NCBI GenBank assembly: GCA_029844215.1 | Contig: JAQGDG010000277.1 | Span: forward strand, 62,001-126,000 | Direction of reading: 5' to 3' | Source: Przewalskia tangutica | Lineage: Eukaryota > Streptophyta > Magnoliopsida > Solanales > Solanaceae | Length of the DNA stretch: 64,000 nt | Part shown: positions 1 through 13,012 of the stretch, piece by piece | Layout of the letters: each line of letters starts with the position of its first letter | Position numbering within the stretch: the first letter of the stretch is position 1 | Position numbers and translations under genes: made by a program | Notes under the pieces: model-generated | What the model saw: only the letters and a program-made list of their open reading frames with translations | The model's database searches: none | Told to the model about the DNA's origin: nothing

Positions 1-223
1 ATATTCAGGGTACGGCGCCTTGTCCGCCATATTTAATTATCAAACTCTAGAGTGTAGAAGCGCGTGGTAAATATGTATTTAGATACATGTGAGTTGTATA
101 AGTTGTAGTTCGTATGGAAAATTCTATATATATTGGCGGCCTTGTCGGCTTGTCTGTCTTATTATATAAGTTTGTTATTACAGTTCAGGGGACAAGATCC
201 CTTTGTTATGTGATTACAGTTGT
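1..223 (+). repeat. 3' U5 fragment of a plus-strand LTR
   Basis: The first ~150 bases follow the same order of blocks as the plus LTR tail near 61820-61980 (ATTCAGGGTACGGCG, CCGCCATA, then TATATATATTGGCGG). The copy is cut by the window edge on the left and by a minus-strand LTR terminus at 224 on the right. No coding signal is seen. The match is by eye and diverged, so the fragment could be less closely related than stated. Confidence 0.5.
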
Positions 224-254
224 TGTCACGCTCAACTCCCTGCGCGGATCGTGC
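224..254 (-). repeat. Tail stub of B-type minus LTR (continues at 6757)
   Basis: TGTCACG at 224 is the reverse complement of the LTR 3' terminus. Only about 31 bases follow before a second, similar terminus (CGTCACGCACC, from about 255). The sequence that should follow, GTGCCCTACCTGGGCACCC, reappears at 6757, so this stub and 6757-9726 are read as one LTR interrupted by nested insertions. Confidence 0.5.
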
Positions 255-387
255 TCGTCACGCACCGAACCTCGGTTCGCGGATCGTGCCTTACCGGCAC
301 CCTAGTGATACAACATCGAGAAAATCAATGGAAATAAAATACGAACATGAAATAAGAGATATTATAAATAACAGTTAATTAAAATAT
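255..387 (-). repeat. Tail part of a nested A-type minus LTR (continues at 3727)
   Basis: It begins with a mutated terminus (CGTCACGCACC for TGTCACGACCC), followed by the shared block CACCCTAGTGATACAACATC and an AT-rich stretch. At 388 another complete LTR starts. The remainder of this copy resumes at 3727 and ends at 6756. The flanking pentamers GTGCT (250-254) and GTGCC (6757-6761) match at four of five positions, as expected for an old target-site duplication. Confidence 0.55.
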
Positions 388-683
388 TGTCACGACCCGA
401 TTCGCTCGCCATCGATCTGCCTTACCCTGCACCCTAGTGATACAACATCAGTAATCAGCGAACATAAACTATACAAGACATATTGTGAAATATGAAACAA
501 TAATCTAAGAAAACTTGCCTTTCAGATATATATAAATAACAACTTTTCAACATGAACAGCTTAATCCTTTTACAAACTCCGCCACAACAAGACTACAGAC
601 TTAAGAAATGACAACAATGGCGTGACAGCCCCGCCATACCCTCGAATGTAAACACCTACAACAACAGGGACTATACCATCGAT

Positions 684-705
684 AAGCCTCCGAGAAACGG
701 AGCTT
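684..705 (-). other. Conserved U5 hairpin
   Basis: The arms CTCCG and CGGAG enclose AGAAA and are extended by AAG/CTT with one bulged C. The same inverted repeat, at a similar distance from the LTR tail, is recognisable in most other copies here (for example near 3900, 16600, 39985, 53825, 56429 and 61772). It lies within the predicted genomic RNA leader, so an RNA role such as dimerisation or packaging is possible but not demonstrated. Confidence 0.55.
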
Positions 706-3329
706 TCAACGCTGAACTGATCCGAGGATCAACGATCGTACCTTTTACCGCAGATGAACGCACCTCAAGCGAGGTCGTAAGACAACAGTACCAAGTATGT
801 GAAATCAAAATAACATCAGAATGAAATCATAGTAGTCTATACAAAGCAGAGACATGTATGATAACCAAACTACGCTCACAATAAATAAGCAATATGTCAA
901 GTCGTGACTCACGCCTCAAGTCATCACTGACTTAACAACGGGTCTCACGACCACAACATCAATCGTGCCTGCGGAGCACATTCTCACCGGCATTTATGAT
1001 ATGAAAGCACCAAGGAACACACATGAACACTGTGTCCCACTGTTATAATAAAATCAGACGGTAAGTACGGCGCATAGCCGACTACTAAAACCCACAAGAC
1101 CAACAAGGTCATACATCAGATTACGAGATTCTGTATCATTACATGATCAAAGCCGCCACCGCTCGCAGATCTAATGTGCGATCTAGTCCCGGAACTTCCC
1201 GCAGTTCGCATAGGCCAACCAGACGCCCGCATGAGGTATAACCCCGCATCGGTGTAGTTACTCCTGCAGGCCCCGACTCGCCGTCCGCACGCTGGCCACA
1301 AGCGACCGCATGACCACACGCGGCCGCATCTCAACTCGAACTCCCGCAGCCCGCATAAGGCCCTCTCGACCCGCATGAGGTAGTCTCAATCATAGGTCCA
1401 TCGACCCGCCTGAAGTCTACCCCGCACGGAGGGCGCTTTAACCTGAATCATCTCAAGAGACGAGTGATGTATAATACTATCATAACAACTTATCGTTAAA
1501 CAACATAAGCACAACAAAGGAAAAATCCCTTTACACAAACATCACAAGATACTAACACACGTAGCATCCTAGCATGTTTACTTATCAAATCAACAAGAAA
1601 GTATTACAAGGCTATCACAAACCAATACAATCAAGTTATTCACACAAGGTACTTTCTACTATACGATCAACAAGATCGGTTTTTATCCCCAAAATACTTC
1701 GTGACATTAACTCTTTTAAAAGATAATGCTACTTTCACAAAAGTCACACAATACCCGTGAGTATATGAAAATAGAGTGATTATCTTTCAAGTAAATCAAA
1801 ACACTTTCTTTGTAAACATCAAGTAACAACATTATTTTCCAAACGCCCAAGTTTGCCTAATTTCAAATGTTCATGTTTCTTATTTAGAAAGGTTTCAGAG
1901 TTCACGCTTTATTCATTTAAGAATATAATTTCTTTAAACCATCTAAGAAACATAAGCCTTATATGTGAGTAGGATATTCTGTTTATAACAATCTTACTAC
2001 TACAACATGATCTAGAAATATCATTTTGTCTCATCTTAGCTTACAGATAAGTTTCATCGTTTTATTAATACTTAATTATTCAATACATTTTCCTTTATTA
2101 ATGCTGCAGTGGTTTGTCGATACACATTTCTGATTTCCGAAATCAGTAAAACCTTATCAAGTACTCATTACTCACGAATGAGGTCTCACACAAAATTCAT
2201 ATAATTCATTTGCTGTTTTATCTTACAAGATCAAGTCTCTTAACTTCTAAAATAATTAAAACATTCGTTTTATCTTTCTTAAGCCGTTATACATAACTTC
2301 CCATAAAGCTAGTATAACTCTTAAGCTTTTAAAACCAAGTATTACTCTCCTTTTAAAAACAATTTCCAATTTCTCAACTACTTCAAGATTATTATTATTC
2401 GCTTAAGTCAAAAGACATTGCCGCATAACCACGCTCAATTAATACACGACGCTCACCGTGACTACATAGTTATACACATATCATGCTAGGAAGAGATAGG
2501 AAGAGGTTCACATACCGCGACGATTATCGACTATTAGCAAATCGCTCCACGGCCATAACCCGCTAAACTGTCCACCTTCTCAAGAGTACATGCCACTGTG
2601 ATAACATTCAACCTATACAGTTATACAAGTCTATCAAAGTCTAGACTACTCTGCAGGAATAAATCTAGATACAAGATCCCACGGAAATCAGCCCTTTCTC
2701 TACCACAACCACACAAGTTCACTGTAATACACCCATGTAATTACAGCCACTTGGCTTCTTTCAGTTTAAGTCCAAGGACATTGCCACAACACTAAGTTCA
2801 GTTCTATATATAGTATACTTCAACTATATATTCTAACAACATGTAATTTCCAATTACAATAGGACAAGATAATTACCTCGATAAGCCCATAATTATCCAA
2901 GTAGAGACGCCGATCCTTAGCAATGTTTAGCTCCAACTCCGAGCGCCCAACTCGCTTTAAACCACCCTTAGAAGTTCTAACCAACTTCTACACAATACTC
3001 CAACGGACTATGGAGATTTTCCTAAGGGTTTCGGTTTTGTGACCGACGGAAGTATAATAGTATTTCGGGCTTTTCAGATAGGTATAACCTTAGAATACAA
3101 CAAGGTATACTACCAAGGTAATCGGGCATTATAACAATACTTTGAGAGTATTTCACACCACAAAGTGGGTATTATACTAAAGTCGACTAGGCAGTGGGTA
3201 CACTCGCCAGCACCCTAGATGGGTGCCTCTACACAGGAGGCCCTTGGCCGAACTCAACCCAAGGGGAGGGAGAAGGATTTAACACTTAGAAAAATTTTAG
3301 GAATGGATGAAGAAGTCATCAAAGAGTGG

Positions 3330-3337
3330 TATTTATA
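3330..3337 (-). promoter_or_regulatory. LTR TATA box
   Basis: TATAAATA on the minus strand, 389 bp inside the LTR head at 3726. Just upstream in the LTR sense are repeated ATTGG/CCAAT-type motifs (the GGCCAACCAACGGCC block at about 3350-3365). This is the expected U3 promoter position and it is conserved in the other A-type copies. Confidence 0.6.
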
Positions 3338-3726
3338 GGTTCAGCAAAGGCCAACCAACGGCCAAGATCTTGCCAAGTGCAAGGCAAGTGTAGGCCAAGA
3401 TCTGCCAAGTGCACCTTATCCAACTACCACAAAATATCCTACCTACTACTTGACAAAATAGTCACCATTTCGTCCAAGCCAACCGCCCACAACGTGCTCC
3501 AATGAGAGGGTGACAAGTGTCGCCCTCTCGTTGGTCCAAAATGTTCCGTCTCTAAAAATCCGCAAAAATTAAAATGACATAACCGAAATTCCCTACGAAA
3601 GTGGAAAACGCTTTCACCGAAAACGACTTAACCAAGGCCAGGTAATAAAATTAATTCGCCAAGCCTTACTAAAAAGTTCAAATTTTCTACGCACGCCCCA
3701 CGCACATACTGAAATACGGTATAACA

Positions 3727-6700
3727 AAACAAATGCCTCAGACATACATAAAAACCCAACAATTATCCTTTACAAACTCGCCACAACAAGGCATGCACTC
3801 CTAAGAGTTTTATAATAACAACTATGACGGACAGGCCCCGCCATACCCCGAATGTACAAAAACCTGCTGCACTGGGTGGTAACATACCAAAAGATAAGCC
3901 TCCAAGAAACGGGCTTCCTAACACGCCGAATCAGGATCCTAAGAGCGAGGATCCACAATCGATGCACTTCTACCGCAGATGAACGCACTTCAAGGAGGTC
4001 AAGATAACAGTACCAAGTATGTGAAATCAGAAATACTGTAAATGAAATCATAATAGTCTATATAAAGGTGAGACATGTATGATAACCAAACTACGCCACA
4101 ACATAAAAGCCATGTCAAGTCGTGGACTCACGCCTCAAAGTCATCCTCACGCCCGAACTCCTTCCTCACCGCAGCCCAGGTACAAATCACGTGATACGAT
4201 AATACGTCTCGCCCATCTCATGGACCCAAAGATAGAAATGTGTGGAATACATTCCTGCTCATCTCACGAACGCGTAATGAGTGGAATACATTCTCGCTCA
4301 TCCTACTAACGCGTAGTCGAGTGAAATACATTCCCTGCTCATCCTACGAACGCGTAGTCGAGTGAATACATTCCCGCTCATCCTACGAACGCGTAGTCGA
4401 GTGGAATACATTCCTGCTCATCCCATGAACGCGTAGTCGAAAGTGAAATACATTCCCGCTCATCCTGAACCGGTATAGAAACGCCCATCACAAATCAGCC
4501 TACTCCATCGAGAGACGCGGTATAGAAACACAATACTTGCACAACAAAGGCTATCACAACAAGCATAGGCAAGTTACACAACAACAAGCATAGGAAAGTT
4601 ACACACACTCAGGGTACTTTCATTTGTCAAAGTCCGGGTCTTAACCCCAAAGTACTACATACGTTAAATTCTTTTAAAAGATCCATTCCTTCCCGTAGTA
4701 TAAAAATAGAGTGACCCACATTTTTAAGTAAACCAACACACATTCTTTTTAAAGTCAAGTAACAACATTCCTTTTTCCTAAAGTTCCAGTTTGCCTAGTT
4801 TCAGTTACTCAAGTCCCATTTTTGAAAGATTTCATAGTTCATAGTCTTAATCACGTAATTCCTTTTTAGAACAATTGAGTAATATGTGTCTTATGTGTGA
4901 GTAGGTTATTCTTGTTTATATCAATCTTCTTAAAGCAGCCATGATCTTGAAAATGTAATATCATTTTGTCTTATCTTAGCTTCTATGCAGATGGAGGTTT
5001 CTACTGGTTTTACCAATAATTCATTATTCAATACATTTTCCTTTATTACGCTACAGTGGTTTGTTCGATACTCGTTCTCATTTTCCGAAATCCATTTAAC
5101 ATTCTTAAGCCGTTTATACATAACTTCCCATAAAGCTAGTATAACTCTTAAGCTTTCAAAAACCAAGTATTACTCTTCTTTTCAAAATGATTCATAAATC
5201 TTTTGAAATACTTCAAGTTCTTTATGGTCACACATTAACTCAGTTATAAGTCAAATCAGTTGTCTTTTAAAAACCACAAAACATTTTTCATTTACATAAA
5301 GTCGTTATAACCAACTTCCCATAAAGTCGTTATAACACTTCATGTTTTAAAACAACCAAATACGCTTAACACGACGCTCACCGTACTACATAGCTCACAC
5401 ATATCATGCTAGAAAAGATAGGAAGAGGTTCACATACCTCGCGACGATTATCGACTAATAGCAAAACGCCCAAGTACTTCAAACCGCTTACACTCCTGCC
5501 AAGTAGATCACGCCATACGTAGTACTTCAACCTATAAAGCGCCACAAGGCGCCTATTAACATCTAGATCTCATCGAGAATATTCTACGTAAAATTCAAGA
5601 CTCTCCCGCACAACAGAAATCTCCTCTCTATCGAGGCCGCCACCAAGCCAACCGTGGGGTTTACACGCCTAACCTCGACGTGTACAATTTACTTCACAAG
5701 AATGCTACACAAGTCTCATCGAATACACCCATGTAATTACGCTTTCTTCTTTATTATTCAGCTTAAGTCAAAAGACATTGCCAAAAATTACGATCATTCT
5801 ATATATAGTATACTTCACTATATATTCCTACAACATGTAATTTCCAATTACAATAAGGGACAAGTTTAGTTACCTCGATAAGCCCAAAATTATCCAAGTT
5901 TAAAGTCGATCCCGAAAGGATTAGCTCCTACCCGCGGCGCCCATCCGCCTCCAAGAAACCCTTAGAAGTTCTACGCAACTTCTACTTATAACTTCAACTA
6001 CGGGTGAAGATTTTCCTTAGGGTTTCGTTTACAAAGGGAAGTATGATAGTATTTTCCTGCCAGATAAAGTGGTACTTTGGAAAGTACTACAAGGTATTTG
6101 GGTTAAAGTATTTAGGCATAACAACAATACTGAGAGTATTTCTTACCAAGGGGTAGTATTTCGACTAGCACAACTAGGCTAGGGGAGGGTTCCCGCCAGA
6201 ACCACTAGGCAAGGGGGTTCGCCGAGGGCCTTCAAGAGGGGCTGGAGAGGGGTGGTGTTTGACGAGATCAAGCAAGAGGAGAGGAGGGATTTTTCAAGAC
6301 TTAAGATTTGTGGACGAAGAAAACCTTCAAGTAAGTGAGTATTTATAGCCAACCAACGGCCAACCAACGGCCAACCAATGGCCAAGATGAAGCTGCAAGG
6401 CAAGTGTAAAGTGAGGATTTACCCAAGTGTCCTTATCCATCTACTACACAAAAATATCCTACCTAACCCTTGACTGGCGGAAAGGCAAGAAATCGCCCAA
6501 TCTAGCCCCATTTTGTTGCTCAACGAAGGTGACAAGGTCACCTCCCGTTGGTCCAAAATATTTCATCTCTCGAAAAAATCCGCAAAAATTATTAATGACA
6601 TAGCCGTAATTTTCCCTATGCAAGCTGTGGAAACGTTTCGTCGGAAAACTATTCGTTTCGAGTGTTGTGCACAAATTTCGAACCTTGCCTAACTTAAGGC

Positions 6701-6756
6701 TTAAACTTTTGTACGTACGTCCTCGCGTACATACTCTGGAAATACGGGGTATAACA
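3727..6756 (-). repeat. Main part of nested A-type minus LTR
   Basis: This continues the LTR that starts at 255 and ends with the head ..CTGGAAATACGGGGTATAACA at 6756. It contains a 39-41 bp minisatellite at 4242-4470, the AATT hairpin near 5836 and the minus-strand TATA box TATTTATA at 6340-6347 (409 bp from the head). The right flank resumes a B-type LTR. No coding content. Confidence 0.7.
4242..4470. repeat. Minisatellite, ~40-bp unit x6
   Basis: Six head-to-tail copies of a unit containing GAATACATTC, GCTCATCC and ACGCGTAGTCGA, differing by single substitutions and 1-2 base indels. It lies in the U5 part of the host LTR, at the position where other LTR copies carry different tandem units. 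Confidence 0.85.
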
Positions 6757-7779
6757 GTGCCCTACCTGGGCACCCTTTTACATTAAAGACACAAATAAAC
6801 CGCGGAAACTAAATAATACCTCGTTTTTTTTAAACCTAATCAACGAACATGCAAAGGCAAAGCCGACAAGGCTGCCATATAATATACATAACCAAAAGGC
6901 ACTACACTGTACACGAGTCCAATCCCATATATGAATCCATACCTCTAAGAGTTTTACTGAACTATGATGGGACAAGGCCCCGCCGCATCATAATCAGATA
7001 AAAGCTCAGAATGGCGGATCTATACCAAAATGATAAACTCCCGAATGTATTGAGCTATCCAAAACTCGAGCAAGAGTGTTACACTTGTCGATCACCAAAT
7101 CAGACCTAAACTCATGCAGATGAACGCAGCCCTGGAGAAAGGGTCAAGACGGGCACGTACCAAGTATATGAAACAATAAGTATCAGAAAGGAAATCACAC
7201 ACCACATATAATCTAAGCAAGTATGATAACTCAAAACAACAAAGACATCGAACCTTGCAAACATGAGTAATGCAATCATTTTTACCTTTTAAATTATGCC
7301 TTTAACAACGAGATTAGTTGCTCCACTTTAAGTCATAAACACACCGCACTTTTCATTAATGAAATCACTACCGCTTTCAAAACACGGGCGTTGTTCCAAA
7401 GGCTGTGGTCAACCACCCTCGTATTATAATGCAACCTATCATAGGACTATTTCACCCGCAGTGGACTATTTCACCCGCATAGTCACGTGGACCCGCAATG
7501 AGTCATCCAGACACGATATCGTGATCACGGATAGCTAATCCATGGCTTATATATCCCGGGAATTTAACCCGCCCGAGTCTATCCGACCCGCCGTGAGTGT
7601 GTACCACTAACACCATGGGGAGCTACTCCATGATATCTCTTTAACCAAGTTGCCAGCCCTTTATGGAGGGACGCGGAGATGTGGAAATATGACACTTGCA
7701 CGAATGTCTATATGAGCAACCCATATGCAAGTAAACCATTCTTGACCTTTATTTATAAAATGAATAAACCATCATTTTA

Positions 7780-7985
7780 GCAAACCAAGACAATATCATG
7801 CCTTTTTTTTTACACAAACCAAGACAATACCATGGCTTTCCTTTTTACATAAACCAAGACAATACCATGCATTTACACAAACCAAGAAAATTACCATGCC
7901 TTTCCTTTTTACATAAACCAAGACAATTACCATGCCTTTCCTTTTTACATAAACCAAGACAATATCATGCCTTTACACAAACCAA
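7780..7985. repeat. Tandem repeat, ~28-37-bp unit x6
   Basis: Repeated blocks of AAACCAAGACAATACCATGCC, here shortened to the core CCAAGACAATACCATG, alternate with CTTTCCTTTTTACATA spacers. Unit length varies because of the pyrimidine tract. It creates a short apparent reading frame of repeated peptides that is not a gene. Confidence 0.8.
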
Positions 7986-8007
7986 GAGTAATTCTTATTT
8001 AAGCAAG

Positions 8008-8112
8008 ACAAAGTACTATCAAGGCACAAATAGAATAATTCTCATTTAAACAAGCCAAAGTACTATCAAGGCACAAATAGAATAATTCTCATTTAAACAA
8101 GCCAAAGTACTA
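8008..8112. repeat. Tandem duplication, ~50-bp unit x2.3
   Basis: The block CAAAGTACTATCAAGGCACA followed by AATAGAATAATTCTCATTTA is present twice in full, and the first part starts a third time before diverging. It directly follows the 36-bp array and is a separate expansion in the same LTR. Confidence 0.75.
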
Positions 8113-9726
8113 CGCACGTCCATTCTTTTCAACTTCTATACTAGGCAATCCAAGTACAATCAAGGAGTAGATCATTTAAGGAGTAGGATTTACTTTATTT
8201 ACCATAAGGAATCATGCTAGAAGAAGAGGAGATGGTTCACATACCTTTTCGGCTTAATCCACAAGCTAAGTCGAATACGCCGCACGTAGAATTGTCAACA
8301 TATAATGGCCACAACACGACTATCAACTTCTAGTTTCTAACGTAGAATGATACTAAGTATAAGGTCACCTATTCTACGGAAAATCGGGCAGCACTTCCTT
8401 TGTTTCTACGTACTTTTCCACCTTTTTCAAGGCCCGAAATCAATAACCAATATGCCACATTTAAGGCTCAACACATCAACCAATCAAAGGGGATTACACG
8501 CCTTACAATACGTGTAAAATTCTGCCCCACAATTAATATCAAGTAGTTCCATAGACAATGCCATTCTCGGCTAACAATGTACAACAACACAACGTCTTTT
8601 ACAATTCTTTTCAATCCAAGTTGTTAAGTCTAACATGTTATATAGTCGTAAACAACTTTAACAACTACAATTCATTCTTAATATAACATGCGACGACTAA
8701 ACTAATAACCAAATTGAATTTCAATCTCAAAGGCTAAACATGCTAGTTTCGGATTAGTGGTTCCAATATCCATAACACTTATCAAACTTCAATATATATA
8801 TCTCATGCTTGTTAATATCCATAACTACAACAATAAGTAATCTTTAATCACTAAAACGACAAGATTGTTACATTGATAAGCCCTTATATAACTCCAAGAT
8901 TCAAAGTCGCTCCTTAGAAGTCTTAGCTCCTTTACTTCACGCTCCAATCCGCTATTTGAAGCCCTTAGAAGTTCACAAACAACTTCCCTTCTATTTCCAA
9001 CTTCAAATTTGAAGAACACCTTAGGTTTTCGCCTTGCGACTAACGTGAAAACGTCATTTTTCTGGGATCTTTCTATTGAGATATCCTTACAATAACTCTA
9101 GGAACCTTGGGTTAAAGTATTGTGAATTATGAACCACAAACGAAAATCTTTTGTGTGGAGAGCACCTCAAACCCGAGAGCTTCTTAATGAACAAGAACAA
9201 GGTCTTGAAATTTTCTAAGTGCTGGGAGCTTGTCTTGCTACTAGTGTAGTATATATAACACAATGAAGGGCCTAGATTAAACCATTTGTGTGTCTTGGAT
9301 GAATAAATCTAAATATCAAGTGCCAACTCGCTTAGCTGACTTCGTCAATTTTATCGCTTCGGCATGCAAGACTTGATCATCATTCCTTCGTCATTTGACC
9401 ATTATACCTGGTCCATTTCGTCCAAGTCCATGCAAGTGACACGTGTCGCCTCCCATTCGCCCATAAAATTTCAGAATCTTCATGGGCCCTCAAAACGTGA
9501 AATTTCTGCTGGCCCTACGTGTCCAACCAAAATAAAATTCCACAATGTTAATAAATTTCATACCTCAAATAATGCATTTTGAGAATCTAATTCTCATCAA
9601 CGAACTTTTTCCTTTCCGGTTTCTAAGATTTTTCCTTCTAAAAACAATTCTTTCTTTCGCACTCAATTTTTCAAGTCTTGTGTTCTCGCCTATTCTCTTA
9701 TACATGTCCCGAATTACGGTGTAACA

Positions 9727-10879
9727 TTCTTCCTTAGAAACATTCGCCCCCGAATGTTCTTAGTCCGCTTTCAAGATATACAAACCCATGATCTCCTTAC
9801 TATGCCTATCAATCAATACTCCACAAGACCAACGATGCCATACACGGCCACCATATAACATTTGTATACATATCAATGGACCTTCCATCCGCGGTCCCTT
9901 CTCACAAAACTCGTAGGTTATAGTCTTCAAAAATGGGATCTTTTAGAGGTTCCTTTCTTTTTCCCGCAAAGTGGACGGCCCCGTCAGATTCTAAGTCATG
10001 GACTAACATTATTTGAACCTTCACTGACTCCCACTCACCTAATCGTGTGTTCCTCGTGTGACTTCCCTTTTCTATCTCACCTAGTCACCATACTAGTTGG
10101 GGCATGATCCTATAATCTGTCTAGCTTAGTTTACCAACCGGTGTAAACTGTAATACTAGTAGTATCTCAATCACGAGCACCTATGGATAATGTTACTGAA
10201 CCTAAGGCATGTGTATCATCACCATTAACCTCCACTCATGGCCTAAAAAGCTCTACGCACCTTCATTACTCATAACTATAACCACTTTAGTTCTTTTAAC
10301 CCTTGTTCCTTCCTTTTCTTACTTGTCGTACTTTTCTCGTACTCCCAAACTTATTTTTGCATACGTACAAAATTCAAATATTGTTTCTGTTCTCCAATCC
10401 TTGTAGTTACTATCCAAACTTGGCCATTATGCTGCTTGAATTTCCGTTAAGGCTCTTCTCGGCCCTCACGACCTGGTTCTGGTGGAGCGCGTCCACGAAC
10501 TCGTACAACGATTAACTAGACTTGGGCCTTGCATCCTCGTGACCCTATCACATAGCGGGACCATATCCAACTGGCACCACCTCATTCCATGCTCCCGGTT
10601 GACCCGAATTCGGTCCACAACCTGACCCATCGTCACACTTAACTCATATTCTTAGTCTGAAATAAGTCTCTCTCTTATCTCAAGGTACTTCTCACCCTAT
10701 CCTCCCATTCACTAGAGGTTCGCCACCTAGGTCGAAGTATTTCTACTGTACATCCTCCACTATCGGTCTTACACTATTATGGGGTAATTACAATTTGTGA
10801 ACCCTACACAACTATAGTCTCAGTTCACTTTATCATTCTTGTCAACATTATTCACTCTTCACCTTACTAATAAAGGTAT
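9727..10879 (-). mobile_element. B-element internal region, 3' portion
   Basis: On the minus strand this runs into the 3' LTR through a polypurine tract (9727-9735) preceded by the hairpin at 9739-9758. The rest aligns loosely with the gag-downstream DNA of the A element (14197-15000). I see no protease, RT, RNase H or integrase motif. Open frames of up to 81 codons here match nothing I recognise. The region is interrupted at 10880 by a complete A element and resumes at 19647. Confidence 0.6.
9739..9758. other. Perfect inverted repeat next to polypurine tract
   Basis: AACATTCG and CGAATGTT form 8-bp arms around four Cs, a few bases from the B element's polypurine tract. Equivalent inverted repeats occur at 14213-14231 and 50816-50832 next to the tracts of two A elements. 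Confidence 0.75.
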
Positions 10880-10884
10880 CCCTA
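10880..10884. repeat. Target-site duplication CCCTA (left)
   Basis: The pentamer CCCTA directly precedes the LTR terminus TGTCACG at 10885 and is repeated at 19642-19646 directly after the opposite terminus. A perfect 5-bp duplication is typical of LTR-retrotransposon integrase. Confidence 0.9.
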
Positions 10885-11665
10885 TGTCACGACCCGAACC
10901 CGGGCCCGTGACTGGTGCATACCCCGGGCACCCTAGTGATACAATATCAGAGAAAAACCAGCGGAAATAAAAACTTTAAACATTCAAATAGACATAGATC
11001 AAGATAAAAGAAAATAGGCAAACCAAAACGGTTGCCTTTCAACATATATAGACATTTGAACAGTTACAATCCTTACAACCCTGCCCACAACAGTGCTACA
11101 AACCTCTAAGATTTTTACAACAACTATGACGGGACAGGGCCCCGCCATACCCCTGAATGTACAAGAACCTGCTGCACTGTGGTAACATACCAAAAGATTA
11201 GCTCCAAGGAACTGAGCTTCCCAATACATCAAATGTGATCCTAAACGCTGGATCGACAAATGACGCACTTCTACCGCAGATGAACGCAACCCCCAAGCGA
11301 GGTCAAGACAACAGTACCAAGTATGTGAAATCAGAAATATCAGAATGAAATCATAGTAGTCTATATAAAGCAGGAGACATGTATGATAACCAAACTACAG
11401 TACACACATATAACAGTTATATCAAGTCAGGGTCTCATGCCCTCCACATCAATCATGCCCGTGGAATACCTTCCTCACTGCCGGCAGTCTATGATATGAT
11501 AACACCAAGAAGTACACCTGCACACCAAGTCCTACCTGATGCCAAAGACGTACTAACAATACAATACAACCAAACTACGAAGCTGACACGGGGCAAGTAC
11601 GAAAGCCGACTACCAGTTACCAAGGCCGAACAGTAAAACCTCATGGTGAGCTAGTCCATGGAATA

Positions 11666-11856
11666 ACAATCCCAATGGAACCATACCCGCGGCGCCACGA
11701 TCGCGGTCGTGATGTCCAAAAGGAAACAACAAGACAAAGAATCCCAATGGAACCATACCCGCGCGCCACGATCGTGTCGCGATGTCCAAAAGGAAACAAC
11801 AAGACAAAGAATCAAATGGAAGATACCCGCGCGCCACGATCGTGTCGATGTCCAAA
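11666..11856. repeat. Minisatellite in A3 3' LTR, ~70-bp unit x3
   Basis: Three units each contain CATACCCGCG, CCACGATCG, GATGTCCAAA and AACAACAAGACAAAG. The partner LTR has the same three-unit array at 17061-17260, so the array predates insertion. Antisense and sense open frames of 60-120 codons across it are by-products of the repeat. Confidence 0.85.
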
Positions 11857-12837
11857 GCGACAGCGTAAATAACACTATCAATGCGAGCGCACTGCGGAAT
11901 TCTCCACACCGCCGCACGCCCAAGTAAGTTCTCAACAAGTCAACCGACCCTCCATCGAGACGCGTAGTATAGAAACACAATTCTTGCACAACAAAGGCTA
12001 TCACAACAAGCATAGGCAAGTTTCACAACAACAAGCATAGGCAAGTTTATACACAACCTAAGGTACTTTCATTTTATGTCAAAGTCCGGTTTTAACTAAA
12101 GTACTACGACGTTAAATTCCTTTTAAAGAGATCCATTCTTTTATAAAAGTCACCCGATACCCGCAGATAAAATAGAGTGACTCACAATTTTAGGTAAACT
12201 AAAACACTTCCTTTGAAAATCAAGTAACAACATTATTTTCCAAACGCTCAAGTTTGCCTAATTTCAAACGGTCAAGTTTCTCCTTTCAAAAGGTTTCAGA
12301 GTTCATAGTTTTAATCCTTTAAAACATAATTCTCTTTAAACAATCGAGAAACATATGCCTTATATGTAGTAGGTTATTCTTGTTTATAATCGATCTTATT
12401 AAGCAAACCATGATCTAGGAAATGTAATATCATTTTGTCTCATCTTAGTTTCTATGCATATGGAGGTTTCATCGGTTTTAATACAATACTTCATTATTCA
12501 ATACATTTTCCTTTATTAACGCCGCAGTTGGTTTGTCGATACTCATTCTGATTTCCGAAATCAGTAAAACATTATTCCTTTTAAAACCAAGTACTCATTA
12601 CTCACGAATGAGGTTTCACACTTTTAACAAAATTCATATCAATACAATTAAGTCAAGTCTCTTGTCTTTTAAGATTAAGTCTCTTAACTTCTAAAAATCA
12701 GTAAACCATTCTCTTTATCTCTCTTAAGACGTTATACCTAACTCCCCATAAAGCTAGTATAACTCTTATGTTTTCAAAACCAAGTATTACTCTTCTTTCA
12801 AAAAGGTTTCTAATTCTTTTCAAGACTTCAAGATTCT

Positions 12838-13012
12838 TATTATTCAAAGCTTAAGTCAAAAGACATTGCCGCATAACCACGCTCAATTAGCACACGTGAC
12901 GCTCACCGTACATATATATATATATATTTTATTCAGCTTAAGTCAAAAGACATCGTGCATAACCACGCTCAATTAGCACACGACGCCTACCGCATTATAT
13001 ATATATATATCT
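12838..13012. repeat. Duplicated ~90-bp module ending in (TA)n
   Basis: The block CTTAAGTCAAAAGACAT, then CATAACCACGCTCAATTAGC and a TATATATATATA tract, occurs twice in tandem. The same module is duplicated at 18236-18412 in the partner LTR and present three times at 42700-42952, so its copy number varies among LTRs. Confidence 0.85.

Larger units (their letters stand above)
388..3726 (-). repeat. Complete A-type LTR (innermost, likely solo)
   Basis: A 3.34-kb LTR read on the minus strand, from ..ATACGGTATAACA at 3726 to TGTCACGACCC at 388. It carries the reverse-complement TATA box TATTTATA at 3330-3337 (389 bp from the head), the U5 hairpin at 684-705 and a degenerate minisatellite at about 1190-1440. 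No internal region or partner LTR adjoins it, and both flanks belong to another LTR, so it looks like a solo LTR formed by recombination. I see no clean TSD (AATAT versus AAACA), so an end may have been lost. Confidence 0.75.
6757..9726 (-). repeat. B-type minus LTR, probable 3' LTR of the B element
   Basis: It starts with GTGCCCTACCTGGGCACCC (the continuation of 224-254) and ends at the B-type head ..GAATTACGGTGTAACA at 9726. It holds a degenerate minisatellite at 7430-7600, a 36-bp tandem array at 7780-7985 and a minus-strand TATA-like TATATATA at 9250-9257. Immediately beyond 9726 come a polypurine tract and internal sequence on the minus strand, which makes this the 3' LTR of an element whose 5' LTR tail begins at 20408. 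Confidence 0.65.

Noticed and set aside
4242..4470. CRISPR-like regular repeats (also at 22760, 37140 and 39330)
   Set aside because: Units are contiguous with no unique spacers, the DNA is a plant LTR, and no cas-like genes occur. These are minisatellites.
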